DNA from: Martelella limonii
GTDB lineage: Bacteria; Pseudomonadota; Alphaproteobacteria; Rhizobiales; Rhizobiaceae
Direction of reading: 5' to 3'
NCBI RefSeq assembly: GCF_013344475.1
Contig: NZ_JABUOU010000006.1
Coordinates: forward strand, 186,001-250,000
Length of the DNA stretch: 64,000 nucleotides
The notes beneath the pieces are model-generated. The model saw nothing but the letters and a program-made list of their open reading frames with translations, was not told the origin of the DNA and searched no databases. Shown here in pieces: positions 8,230 to 18,728 of the stretch; positions within the stretch are counted from its first letter, which is position 1; every line of letters starts with the position of its first letter. The position numbers and the translations under genes are program-made.

Positions 8230-9048
8230 ATGCTTTTGAACATCAATCATGTGACTGAATACAGCTATGACGAGCCGGTTCAGTTTTCGCTGCAGCGGCT
8301 GCGCCTCACGCCCGTGGACTCCAGCGGCCAGACCGTGCGCGACTGGACCGTCTCCATCGAGGGGGCCAAAAGCGAGGTCGCCTATGTGGACCAGTACGAG
8401 AACCATGTGCGGCTGGTCTCGGTCGAGGGCGAACAGAACACGGTGCGCCTGACAGCCACCGGCACGGTGGAAACGCGCGATACCGACGGCATCTTCGGCC
8501 CGGCTTCGCCGGACATTCCGCTCTGGCTATTCCTGCGGCCAACGCCGCTGACGGTTGCCGAGGAGCCGATCAGGGAACTCGTGGAACGGCTCGAGGGCGA
8601 TTCTGAACTTGCGCGCCTGCACGATCTGATGGCGATCATGGACAAGACCATGACCTTCAAGCCGGGCTCCACCTCCGTGGCAACGACTGCAGCCGAAGCG
8701 CTCGAAAACAAGGCGGGCGTGTGCCAGGATTACGCCCACATCGTCATCGCCTGCGCCCGCGCGATGAAGGTGCCGGCACGCTACATCTCGGGCTACCTCT
8801 TCATGGAGGATATGCCGAACCAGACCGCGAGCCACGCCTGGGCCGAATGCTATCTGGAAGGCCTCGGCTGGGTGGGTTTCGACGCCGCCAACAAGGTCTG
8901 CCCCGACGAACGCTATGTCCGCGTGGCATCCGGCCTCGACTACAAGGACGCCGCTCCCGTCTCAGGCATGACGATCGGCGGCGGTCGCGAGACGCTGGAA
9001 GTCAGGTTGAAGGTCGCCGGCCAGAGCCAGTCGCAGAGCCAGAGCTGA
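8230..9048 (+). CDS. Transglutaminase-like cysteine protease family protein
   Basis: The 272-residue protein has an N-terminal beta-rich domain ('MLLNINHVTEYSYDEPVQFS') and a transglutaminase core. The triad is visible as Cys in 'KAGVCQDYAHI' (about residue 164), His in 'ASHAWAECYL' (about 203) and Asp in 'GWVGFDAANK' (about 218). Such proteins act as peptidases or amidases in the ATP-grasp/alpha-E cluster. It is the third gene of the operon, 22 bases after alpha-E. The C-terminus ends in a short Gln-Ser repeat ('QSQSQSQS'). The Anbu protease gene that often completes this cluster is not adjacent. Confidence 0.86.
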   Translation: MLLNINHVTEYSYDEPVQFSLQRLRLTPVDSSGQTVRDWTVSIEGAKSEVAYVDQYENHVRLVSVEGEQNTVRLTATGTVETRDTDGIFGPASPDIPLWLFLRPTPLTVAEEPIRELVERLEGDSELARLHDLMAIMDKTMTFKPGSTSVATTAAEALENKAGVCQDYAHIVIACARAMKVPARYISGYLFMEDMPNQTASHAWAECYLEGLGWVGFDAANKVCPDERYVRVASGLDYKDAAPVSGMTIGGGRETLEVRLKVAGQSQSQSQS

Positions 9049-9053
9049 GGGCC

Positions 9054-9371
9054 TTATGCCGCATCGTCATGCGGCATCACCGACTTGACCGAGAGGTGCA
9101 GGCCGAGCGCCTTGAGAACCCCAAGCAATGTCGAAAGCTTGGGGTCGCCCTTCTCGCTCAATGCCTTGTAGAGCGCTTCGCGCGTCACCCCGGCCTCGCG
9201 CGCAACCGCCGTCATGCCCTTGGAACGCGCCACATCCCCCAGCGCCACAGCAATGAGCGCGGCGTCCCCCTCCTCCAGAACGGCATCAAGGTAGAGCGCA
9301 ATGTCTTCCGGCGTTTCGAGGTAGTCCGCAGCATCAAACGGCATGAGTGCGCCGGTCTTTTCAGTTTCCAT
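9054..9371 (-). CDS. XRE-family antitoxin of a HigBA-like addiction module
   Basis: About 105 residues from 'METEKTGALMPFDAADYLETP'. The C-terminal half is a helix-turn-helix ('GMTAVAREAGVTREALYKAL') followed by 'NPKL/GDPKLSTLLGVLKALG'-type sequence, typical of addiction-module antidotes paired with RelE/HigB-like toxins. The start codon shares one base (A, 9371) with the toxin stop in a TAATG arrangement, so translation is coupled. Such antitoxins bind their toxin and repress the shared promoter; a perfect palindrome in front of the toxin gene is the likely operator. Confidence 0.85.
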   Translation of the reverse strand: METEKTGALMPFDAADYLETPEDIALYLDAVLEEGDAALIAVALGDVARSKGMTAVAREAGVTREALYKALSEKGDPKLSTLLGVLKALGLHLSVKSVMPHDDAA

Positions 9372-9664
9372 TACGCCAATCCCTTCATCAACGCGCGCGC
9401 CTTGCCGATATCTCTCTGCTGCGTGGATTTGTCGCCGCCGCACAAGAGGATAACGATGGTTTCGCCATCGCGCGAAAAATAAATGCGATAACCGGGTCCA
9501 TGGTGAATGCGGATTTCCGAAAGCCCCTGACCGAGATGTTTCACGTCACCCAGGTTGTCCTGCTCGATACGGCGGATGCGTGCGATAATCCTTGCGCGCG
9601 CCGGTCGGTCCCGGAGCTGCGACAGCCATTCGGAGAATGTTTCCGTTTGCAGCACGTTCGCCAT
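9371..9664 (-). CDS. RelE/ParE-superfamily toxin, HigB-like
   Basis: 97 residues from an ATG at 9664 ('MANVLQTETFSEWLSQLRDR'). The core 'RIIARIRRIEQDNLGDVKHLGQGLSEIRIHHGPGYRIYF' pattern (shown in part) is typical of the 'addiction module killer protein' branch of RelE-like toxins, with the basic residues and the Tyr-Arg pair before the last strand. It probably interferes with translation. The toxin-first order matches higBA. A GTG at 9682 is in frame but lies inside the operator palindrome. The predicted promoter places the transcript start on or next to the ATG, suggesting a leaderless message. Confidence 0.85.
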   Translation of the reverse strand: MANVLQTETFSEWLSQLRDRPARARIIARIRRIEQDNLGDVKHLGQGLSEIRIHHGPGYRIYFSRDGETIVILLCGGDKSTQQRDIGKARALMKGLA

Positions 9665-9665
9665 A

Positions 9666-9683
9666 TGTGAACTATAGTTCACA
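9666..9683 (-). promoter_or_regulatory. Perfect 18-bp palindrome, probable toxin-antitoxin operator
   Basis: TGTGAACTATAGTTCACA is a perfect palindrome with 9-base arms, ending 1 base before the toxin ATG triplet. It overlaps the candidate -10 box, so a bound antitoxin would block RNA polymerase. Assignment to the XRE antitoxin is inferred from family behaviour. Confidence 0.75.
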
Positions 9684-9698
9684 GTCCTGTCTGGTCAA
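9671..9698 (-). promoter_or_regulatory. Promoter of the toxin-antitoxin pair
   Basis: On the minus strand, TTGACC (9698-9693) and TATAGT (9676-9671) are 16 bases apart. The toxin ATG begins 6 bases after the -10 box, about where transcription should start. The -10 box is inside the operator palindrome. Confidence 0.6.
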
Positions 9699-9770
9699 GA
9701 TGCAGCTTTGCCCAAAAGCAAATCGGCGGGATTTCCATCCCGCCGATCCGACTTTCCTACCGCAATAAAA

Positions 9771-12442
<2,672 letters not shown>

Positions 12443-12632
12443 GATCGTCCTCTCTTCAAACAAACACCTGACCTTGGGCAGATTCGGGACGTTTCAAGCG
12501 CATCGGCTCGATTTCACGCCGTCACGGGTCTCACTTTTACGTGAGGCCCTGGGGAGAATGACCATTGGCAATTGCAGCCAAGGGGTTTAAGAAACATGCC
12601 TTTCGCACATGATTTCGAGAAAAGCGCATTCC

Positions 12633-14018
12633 ATGAATCCCGTCGTACCGCTCATCATGGCCGTAGCCCTGTTCATGGAGAACATGGATTCGACGGTGAT
12701 CTCCACCGCCCTTCCCGCCATTGCGAAAGACCTAGATGTCGGACCGATCACGCTGAAGCTGGCGCTGACGACCTACATGGTGGCACTTGCGATCTTCATT
12801 CCGGTCTCGGGCTGGATGGCGGACCGTTTCGGGGCGGCACGGGTATTCCGCTCGGCGATCGTGGTCTTCCTTGCAGGCTCGATCTGCTGCGCGATCTCCG
12901 GCAACCTGCTGGAATTCGTGGGCGCCCGCTTCCTGCAGGGCATGGGCGGGGCGATGATGACGCCCGTCGGCCGCCTCGTGATCCTGCGCACGACCGACCG
13001 GTCCCAGCTTGTGCGGGCAATGGCGCTTCTGACGATCCCCGCTCTGGTCGGGCCGATGGCGGGGCCGCCCGTCGGCGGCTTCATCACCACCTATTTCTCC
13101 TGGCACTGGATCTTCCTGATCAATGTGCCGATCGGCATTCTCGGGCTGATCATGTCCGCCATCTTCCTGCCGGTGATCAAGGACGAGCCGCCCTCCAACC
13201 TCGACTGGATGGGCTTCTTCCTGGTGGCGACGGCGGCCGCCGGGCTGGTCTTCGGCCTGTCGGTGATCTCGCTTCCGGCGCTGCCGCCGGCGACCGGCCT
13301 CATCACCACGCTGATCGGTGTCGCTGCCGCCATCACCTATCTTTTTCACGCGCGCCGCAAGCAGAACCCGCTCCTGAACCTCAACCTGTTCCGGACGGCA
13401 AGCTACCGCGCGGGCGTCAGCGCCTCCGCCTTCTTCCGCATGGCAACCGGCGCGTTCCCGTTTCTGATGCCGCTGATGCTGCAGCTCGGCTTCGGCCTCA
13501 ACCCGTTCCAGTCCGGCATGATCACCTTTGTGGGGGCCGCAGGCGCCTTGATGATGAAGTTCATCGCGCCGCGCGTCTTTGCCGCCTACGGTTTTCGCAA
13601 CGTGCTCATCACGGCCGCGATCGGCACCTCGGTGCTCACCGTGAGCTTTGCGTTTTTCGAGGCGACCACGCCACGCGTGATCATTCTTCTGATCCTGTTC
13701 GGCACCGGCCTTTGCCGATCCTTCTTCTTCACCGGCGTCAATGCGCTCGGCTATGCCGATATCGAGCCTGCCCAGGCAAGCCAGGCCACCGCCTCGACCT
13801 CGATGTACCAGCAGGTGAGCCTTGCCCTTGGCGTCGCCTTTGCCGCCACCATCCTGGAAGTGACCGGCTGGATCAGCGGCGAACAGCTGACCGTCCAGCA
13901 CTTCCACATCGCCTTTGTGGTCGTGTCCTTCGTCTCGCTCGCCGCCGTCCTGCCGTTGCTGCGGCTCAGCGCAGACAGCGGCGCAGCGGTCTCCGGGCAC
14001 AAGCAGCCAGCGGAATAG
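12633..14018 (+). CDS. MFS transporter, DHA2 (drug:H+ antiporter) type
   Basis: 461 residues with 12-14 predicted membrane helices. The N-terminus 'MENMDSTVISTALPAIAKDL' is the motif that marks the DHA2 multidrug exporter group, and 'GWMADRFGAARVFRSA' is MFS motif A after helix 2. 'PALVGPMAGPPVGGFI' corresponds to antiporter motif C. It resembles MdtD-like exporters. The ATG at 12633 starts at the first hydrophobic helix. The substrate is unknown. It lies divergent from the MBL-fold hydrolase and upstream of glpD. Confidence 0.85.
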   Translation: MNPVVPLIMAVALFMENMDSTVISTALPAIAKDLDVGPITLKLALTTYMVALAIFIPVSGWMADRFGAARVFRSAIVVFLAGSICCAISGNLLEFVGARFLQGMGGAMMTPVGRLVILRTTDRSQLVRAMALLTIPALVGPMAGPPVGGFITTYFSWHWIFLINVPIGILGLIMSAIFLPVIKDEPPSNLDWMGFFLVATAAAGLVFGLSVISLPALPPATGLITTLIGVAAAITYLFHARRKQNPLLNLNLFRTASYRAGVSASAFFRMATGAFPFLMPLMLQLGFGLNPFQSGMITFVGAAGALMMKFIAPRVFAAYGFRNVLITAAIGTSVLTVSFAFFEATTPRVIILLILFGTGLCRSFFFTGVNALGYADIEPAQASQATASTSMYQQVSLALGVAFAATILEVTGWISGEQLTVQHFHIAFVVVSFVSLAAVLPLLRLSADSGAAVSGHKQPAE

Positions 14019-14026
14019 CAAAAACT

Positions 14027-14067
14027 CAAAACGAATAATTACGAACATTACCTTTGACAAAACGAAA
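14027..14067 (+). promoter_or_regulatory. Pair of CAAAACGAA direct repeats upstream of glpD
   Basis: CAAAACGAA occurs at 14027-14035 and again at 14058-14066, 31 bases apart (about three helical turns). The second copy overlaps the candidate -35 box. On the other strand they read TTCGTTTTG, similar to operators of DeoR-family sugar regulators such as GlpR. No such regulator gene is in the window. Confidence 0.4.
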
Positions 14068-14082
14068 ATGAAGGCGCAGGAT
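14054..14082 (+). promoter_or_regulatory. Candidate glpD promoter
   Basis: A consensus -35 TTGACA (14054-14059) is followed after 17 bases by CAGGAT (14077-14082), a weak -10. The glpD ATG is 28 bases beyond. A weak -10 would fit a regulated promoter. Confidence 0.4.
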
Positions 14083-14109
14083 CACGCTTTACAAAAGCGG
14101 GAGACTTGC

Positions 14110-15612
14110 ATGTCAGAACCTGTCGACATTTTCGTCATCGGCGGTGGCGTCAACGGTGTTGGCGTCGCCAGAGATGCTGCCGGGCGCGGGCTGTCGGTGG
14201 CACTTGCCGAGATGCACGATCTGGCATCGGCAACCTCTTCCGCCTCCACCAAGCTCTATCACGGCGGCTTGCGTTATCTGGAATATTACGAGTTCCGGCT
14301 GGTGCGCGAAGCGTTGATCGAGCGTGAGGTGCTGTTGAAGGCGATGCCGCACATCTCCTGGCCGATGCGCTTCGTGCTCCCGCACCACAAGGGCCTGCGT
14401 CCCTGGTGGCTGCTCCGGCTCGGCCTGTTTCTCTACGATCATCTCGGCGGCCGCAAGATCCTGCCGGCGACCAGCACGCTCGACCTTGCGCGCGAAAACG
14501 CCGGAAAACCGCTCAAAAGCGAATATCGCCGCGCCTTCGAATATTCGGACTGCTGGATCCAGGATGCCCGTCTGGTCTCGCTGATGGCCCGCGATGCGGC
14601 CTCCCGCGGCGCGACGATCATGACGCGCACCCGCGTGACCGGCGCCGAACAGGTGAAGGGCGAAGATGGCAAGACGCTGTGGAAGGTCGCGCTCGAGGGC
14701 GCTTCCGGTCCGCTTCCGCCGGTCCACGCCCGGGCGCTGGTGAATGCCGGTGGTCCCTGGGTTGCCGATCTGCTGAAGGGCCAGCTCGACGTCAACACCA
14801 AGGAAAAGGTGCGGCTGGTGCGCGGCAGCCATATCGTCACCCGCAAGCTCTACGACCACGACCGCTGCTATTTTTTCCAGGGCTCGGACGGGCGGATCAT
14901 CTTCACCATTCCCTACGAGCAGGATTTCACGCTGATCGGCACCACCGATCAGGATCATCACGGGCCTGCAAGCGAAGCAAAGTGCACGCCGGAGGAGGCA
15001 GACTATCTCTGCCGCTTCGCCTCGGAATATTTCGAGACGCCGGTGACGGCCGACGATATCGTCTGGACCTATTCGGGCGTGCGCCCGCTCTATGATGACG
15101 GCGCCTCTTCCGCCACCGCCGCCACGCGCGACTACGTGCTTTCGCTGCGCGATGACGGCGCGCCGCTGCTCAGCGTCTTCGGCGGCAAGATCACCACCCA
15201 CCGCAAACTGGCGGAAGCCGTTATCCACAAGTTGTCCCGCTATTTTCCACAGGCTGGCGGCGACTGGACCGCTACCTCAACGCTTCCGGGCGGCGACTTT
15301 GCCGTTTCGCAAACGTCTGCCATGCCGGGAAAGCTTGCGGCCGACTACCCCTTCCTCGATCACGCTGCCGCGCTGCGCCTGATCCGCACCTATGGCAGCG
15401 AGTGCTGGGCGCTTCTGGGCGATGCCCGGACCGCAGCCGATCTCGGCCGCGATTTCGGCGCAGGCCTTTATGAAGCAGAAGTGCGCTGGTTGATGGAGAA
15501 GGAATTTGCGCAGACGGCCGAGGATATCGTCTTCCGCCGCACCAAGCGCGGCCTTAGGATGAGCGCCGAAGAAATTGCAGCGCTTGATGCCTTCATGCGG
15601 GGCGAAGGCTGA
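14110..15612 (+). CDS. glpD: Aerobic glycerol-3-phosphate dehydrogenase
   Basis: 500 residues. GlpD is a membrane-associated FAD enzyme that oxidises glycerol-3-phosphate to dihydroxyacetone phosphate and passes electrons to quinone. Visible are the FAD motif '[20 protein letters not shown]', the family signature '[17 protein letters not shown]', '[10 protein letters not shown]', 'GTTDQDH' and '[15 protein letters not shown]'. Start ATG at 14110 gives the standard N-terminus; longer versions overlap the MFS gene. glpK follows 28 bases later and supplies its substrate, so the two form a glycerol catabolism operon. Confidence 0.96.
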   Translation: MSEPVDIFVIGGGVNGVGVARDAAGRGLSVALAEMHDLASATSSASTKLYHGGLRYLEYYEFRLVREALIEREVLLKAMPHISWPMRFVLPHHKGLRPWWLLRLGLFLYDHLGGRKILPATSTLDLARENAGKPLKSEYRRAFEYSDCWIQDARLVSLMARDAASRGATIMTRTRVTGAEQVKGEDGKTLWKVALEGASGPLPPVHARALVNAGGPWVADLLKGQLDVNTKEKVRLVRGSHIVTRKLYDHDRCYFFQGSDGRIIFTIPYEQDFTLIGTTDQDHHGPASEAKCTPEEADYLCRFASEYFETPVTADDIVWTYSGVRPLYDDGASSATAATRDYVLSLRDDGAPLLSVFGGKITTHRKLAEAVIHKLSRYFPQAGGDWTATSTLPGGDFAVSQTSAMPGKLAADYPFLDHAAALRLIRTYGSECWALLGDARTAADLGRDFGAGLYEAEVRWLMEKEFAQTAEDIVFRRTKRGLRMSAEEIAALDAFMRGEG

Positions 15613-15640
15613 CAAGACAATAAAAGCGGGAGGAAAAAGC

Positions 15641-17131
15641 ATGGGCCATATTCTGGCAATCGATCAGGGCACGACGTCGAGCCGCGCCATCGTCTTCGAC
15701 GATCAGATGCGGATCGTCGCGTCCGCTCAGGAGGAATTTCCGCAGCATTACCCGGCCTCCGGCCATGTCGAGCACGATCCGGCCGATATCTGGTCGACGG
15801 TGGCGGCGACCTGCCGCGAGGCGATCGAGCGCGCGGAGATCGCCGCCAGCTCGATTGCCGCCATCGGCATCGCCAACCAGCGCGAAACCGTGATCGTCTG
15901 GGATCGCGACACCGGCCGGCCGATCCACAACGCCATCGTCTGGCAGGACCGGCGCACCGCAGACCACTGCGCGAGGCTCCGCGAGGAGGGCCATGAGGGC
16001 TTCATCACCGAGGCCACCGGCCTGCTGCTGGACCCCTATTTCTCCGCCACAAAGCTTTCCTGGCTGCTCGACAATGTCGAGGGCGCGCGCGAAAAGGCCG
16101 AGGACGGCAAGCTCGCCTTCGGCACGGTCGATACCTATCTGATCTGGCGGCTTACCGGCGGAAGGTCGCATGTGACCGACGCCACCAATGCCGCGCGCAC
16201 CATGCTCTACAATATCGCGCGCGGCGAATGGGATCAGGACATCTGCAAGCTTTTGAAGATTCCGCAGGCGATCCTGCCGGAGGTGAAGGACTGCGCGGCC
16301 GATTTCGGCATGACCCGCGCGGACCTGTTCGGCAAGGAGCTTCCGATCTTTGGCGTTGCCGGCGACCAGCAGGCGGCCACCATCGGTCAGGCCTGTTTCG
16401 AACCCGGCATGCTGAAATCAACCTATGGCACGGGCTGTTTCGCGCTGCTCAACACCGGCGACAAGATGGTGAAGAGCCGCAACCGGATGCTGACCACGAT
16501 CGCCTATCAGTTCGATGGCACGCCCACCTATGCGCTGGAAGGTTCGATCTTCATCGCCGGCGCCGTGGTGCAATGGCTGCGGGACGGCCTCAAGGTGATC
16601 CGCCACGCCCGCGAGACCGATGCGCTGGCAAAATCCGCCGACACGAAGCAGACGCTCTACATGGTTCCCGCCTTCACCGGCCTTGGCGCGCCCTACTGGG
16701 ATGCGGAAAGCCGCGGCGCGATCTACGGCCTCACCCGCAATTCTGGCCCGGCGGAATTTGCCCGCGCGGCTCTCCAAAGCGTCGGCTACCAGACCCGCGA
16801 CCTGCTGGAAGCCATGCATGACGACTGGGGCGGATCGGACAGCGCCAATATCCTGCGTGTCGATGGCGGCATGAGCGCCAATGACTGGACCATGCAGTTC
16901 CTTTCCGACATCCTGGGCGTGAAGGTCGACCGTCCCGAAGTGGTTGAAACCACCACGCTCGGCGTCGCATGGCTTGCCGGAAGCCGCGCCGGGCTCTATC
17001 CGGATCGCGCCGAATTCGCCCGCACCTGGGCGCTTGAGCGCCAATTCACGCCGGCAATGGACGCAGACACCCGCGAACGGCTCTACAAGGGCTGGAAAAA
17101 CGCCGTGAACCGGACGCTCGGCGCAATCTGA
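15641..17131 (+). CDS. glpK: Glycerol kinase
   Basis: 496 residues, standard length. It phosphorylates glycerol with ATP in the cytoplasm. FGGY-kinase marks are '[18 protein letters not shown]' at the N-terminus, '[18 protein letters not shown]', '[11 protein letters not shown]', '[13 protein letters not shown]' and '[11 protein letters not shown]'. A GGGAGGA Shine-Dalgarno precedes the ATG at 15641. It is second in an operon with glpD. No glycerol transporter or GlpR gene is next to it. Confidence 0.96.
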   Translation: MGHILAIDQGTTSSRAIVFDDQMRIVASAQEEFPQHYPASGHVEHDPADIWSTVAATCREAIERAEIAASSIAAIGIANQRETVIVWDRDTGRPIHNAIVWQDRRTADHCARLREEGHEGFITEATGLLLDPYFSATKLSWLLDNVEGAREKAEDGKLAFGTVDTYLIWRLTGGRSHVTDATNAARTMLYNIARGEWDQDICKLLKIPQAILPEVKDCAADFGMTRADLFGKELPIFGVAGDQQAATIGQACFEPGMLKSTYGTGCFALLNTGDKMVKSRNRMLTTIAYQFDGTPTYALEGSIFIAGAVVQWLRDGLKVIRHARETDALAKSADTKQTLYMVPAFTGLGAPYWDAESRGAIYGLTRNSGPAEFARAALQSVGYQTRDLLEAMHDDWGGSDSANILRVDGGMSANDWTMQFLSDILGVKVDRPEVVETTTLGVAWLAGSRAGLYPDRAEFARTWALERQFTPAMDADTRERLYKGWKNAVNRTLGAI

Positions 17132-17156
17132 GGTCAGTCATCGGGCTTCGCCAGAA

Positions 17157-17198
17157 CCGGAAGCCGGAAGCCGGAAGCCGGAAGCCGGAAGCCGGATG
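17157..17198. repeat. Heptanucleotide tandem repeat (CCGGAAG)
   Basis: Five perfect copies and one imperfect copy of CCGGAAG run head to tail in the 3' flank of glpK. The unit is not a multiple of three and lies outside any gene. Such tracts vary in copy number by slippage. Confidence 0.9.
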
Positions 17199-17236
17199 AG
17201 AACCCAGTTTTCATCAAAGAACCAGCCCATATTATG

Positions 17237-17386
17237 GGTCATCCTCGGGCTTGACCCGAGGGTCCAGGCCGCCCGGCAAGGCCGTTCCGGATCAACCATC
17301 CTGCATCGCCGATACGCCCGGGCCTGGCCGACAGCACGACGCCTACCGCCCGGTGCTGCGGGACCGGCAACACGCTCGGAATGACC
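17237..17386. repeat. Dispersed intergenic repeat, full-length copy with inverted ends
   Basis: A roughly 150-base element begins GGTCATCCTCGGGCTTGACC and ends in the inverted match GGAATGACC. Its first part is a hairpin (CCTCGGGCTTGACCCGAGG). Related head segments recur at 56180-56211 and 58156-58181. Similar intergenic palindromic elements are common in alphaproteobacteria. No transposase is present. Confidence 0.7.
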
Positions 17387-17398
17387 GAGCCAAAACCC

Positions 17399-17911
17399 TC
17401 AGCCGGCCGCGCCAGTCTTTTCCGCAAACCGGTACTGCATCGTCACCAGATCCAGCCAGCGGCCGAACTTGGTGCCGACTTCGGGATAGCGGCCCGTATG
17501 GAAGAAACCAAGTTTTTCGTGCAGCGCGATCGAGCCTGTATTGCCAGCCTCGATCGCGGCGATCATCGCATGAACGCCCGCCTCTTGCGCCCTGGCGAGC
17601 AGCGCTTGCATCAGCGCCCGGCCGATGCCGCCGCCACGCACGTCGCTCCTGACATAGACCGAATGCTCCACCGTGTGACGATAGCCATCAAAGGCGCGCC
17701 AGTCGCCATAGCTTGCGTAGCCGAGAACGGCGCCGTCGCGCTCGGCCACCAGCACCGGAAAGCCCTTGTCCCGGCGCGCGGCAAGCCATGCCTTGCGGTT
17801 GTCCAAATCGACGACGATCTCGTTCCAGATCGCCGTCGAATGGATCACGGCGTCGTTGTAGATCTCGAGCACGGCCGGAAGATCGGCCTCAACGGCATCG
17901 CGTATCATCAT
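17399..17911 (-). CDS. GNAT acetyltransferase, phosphinothricin/methionine-sulfone type
   Basis: About 170 residues. The start 'MMIRDAVEADLPAVLEIYND', the 'VEHSVYVRSDVRGGGIGRAL' acetyl-CoA loop (R/Q-x-x-G-x-G/A pattern) and the C-terminal 'GTKFGRWLDLVTMQYRF' are typical of the Pat/Bar/MddA subfamily, which N-acetylates phosphinothricin, methionine sulfone or methionine sulfoximine. An ATG at 17911 has an AGG-type Shine-Dalgarno at suitable spacing; an in-frame GTG at 17917 is an alternative. A second paralogue lies at 44709-45242. Actual substrate is inferred. Confidence 0.82.
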   Translation of the reverse strand: MMIRDAVEADLPAVLEIYNDAVIHSTAIWNEIVVDLDNRKAWLAARRDKGFPVLVAERDGAVLGYASYGDWRAFDGYRHTVEHSVYVRSDVRGGGIGRALMQALLARAQEAGVHAMIAAIEAGNTGSIALHEKLGFFHTGRYPEVGTKFGRWLDLVTMQYRFAEKTGAAG

Positions 17912-17993
17912 GGGCACACCTGTCTTTCAAAAATGCCGCAATCGCACGCAGCACGGCAGGCGAGCCATTACAATGCCGCAACCGGATCGTCCA

Positions 17994-18515
17994 TCAGTTT
18001 CCAAGCGGCTCCCAGGCATGCGTCAGATAGATGAACTGCTCGGCCGTCATGTCGAGTTGGCAATGGGAGGCGAGCGTCGAGGCGATCGTGCCGCCCATGC
18101 CGAGCGAATACTGGAAGGTGCAGGTGGCATCGCGATAGGGGATCCAGGCGCGCTGCATGGCGCGCAGGCTGTCGGCGATCTTTTCGACAATGCGTGGATC
18201 ATCCGCATTCATCTTGTCGAACTTTTCGGCGCGCGCCATCAGATCTTTATAGGTCGCATTCAGCTTGCCATCCCAGAAGGCCGTTTCCTTCTCGGCGCAT
18301 TGCATCATGCCGATGGTCGTCGAGCCGTAATCCGAGGCATCGACGCATTTCGCCGTCGCAAGCCCGATGCAGGCGCGCATTGCCTCCGCCGTCTCCGCGC
18401 CGGCAAGACAGTCTGCCGTCGGCGCGTCGGAATACTGGACCTGCTCATCCTCAGCCAACACCGGCCCGGCCATCATCAGCGCCGCAGCCAAACCCAGACC
18501 CAATAGTCTCACCAT
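17994..18515 (-). CDS. Exported LprI-like protein (DUF1311)
   Basis: 173 residues with a signal peptide 'MVRLLGLGLAAALMMAGPVLA' and then 'EDEQVQYSDAPTADCL'. The mature part has six cysteines and the pattern 'CAEKETAFWDGKLNATYKDL...RAMQRAWIPYRDATC', typical of the LprI N-terminal domain family (DUF1311), some members of which inhibit lysozyme. It is therefore probably periplasmic. A GAGGAGG Shine-Dalgarno precedes the ATG. Lysozyme inhibition is a family suggestion, not shown here. Confidence 0.8.
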   Translation of the reverse strand: MVRLLGLGLAAALMMAGPVLAEDEQVQYSDAPTADCLAGAETAEAMRACIGLATAKCVDASDYGSTTIGMMQCAEKETAFWDGKLNATYKDLMARAEKFDKMNADDPRIVEKIADSLRAMQRAWIPYRDATCTFQYSLGMGGTIASTLASHCQLDMTAEQFIYLTHAWEPLGN

Positions 18516-18728
18516 AAAATCCTCCTCGGTTTTCTAGTCGCACCATAGTGGGCGAGCGCCAGGCGCGTGTCAAAGCGGGTTTCGCAGGGAACCGGCTTTG
18601 AGCGGCATGACTTCGGCGACGAGCGCCCGTTCCCGCTTGGAAAGTATTCCTGAGAGTATGACCTGCTGCCGGCAACGCGGCCTGGACCGTTCGGTGGTCC
18701 AGGGCAGCGTACAGCCGATCCGCCCGGA

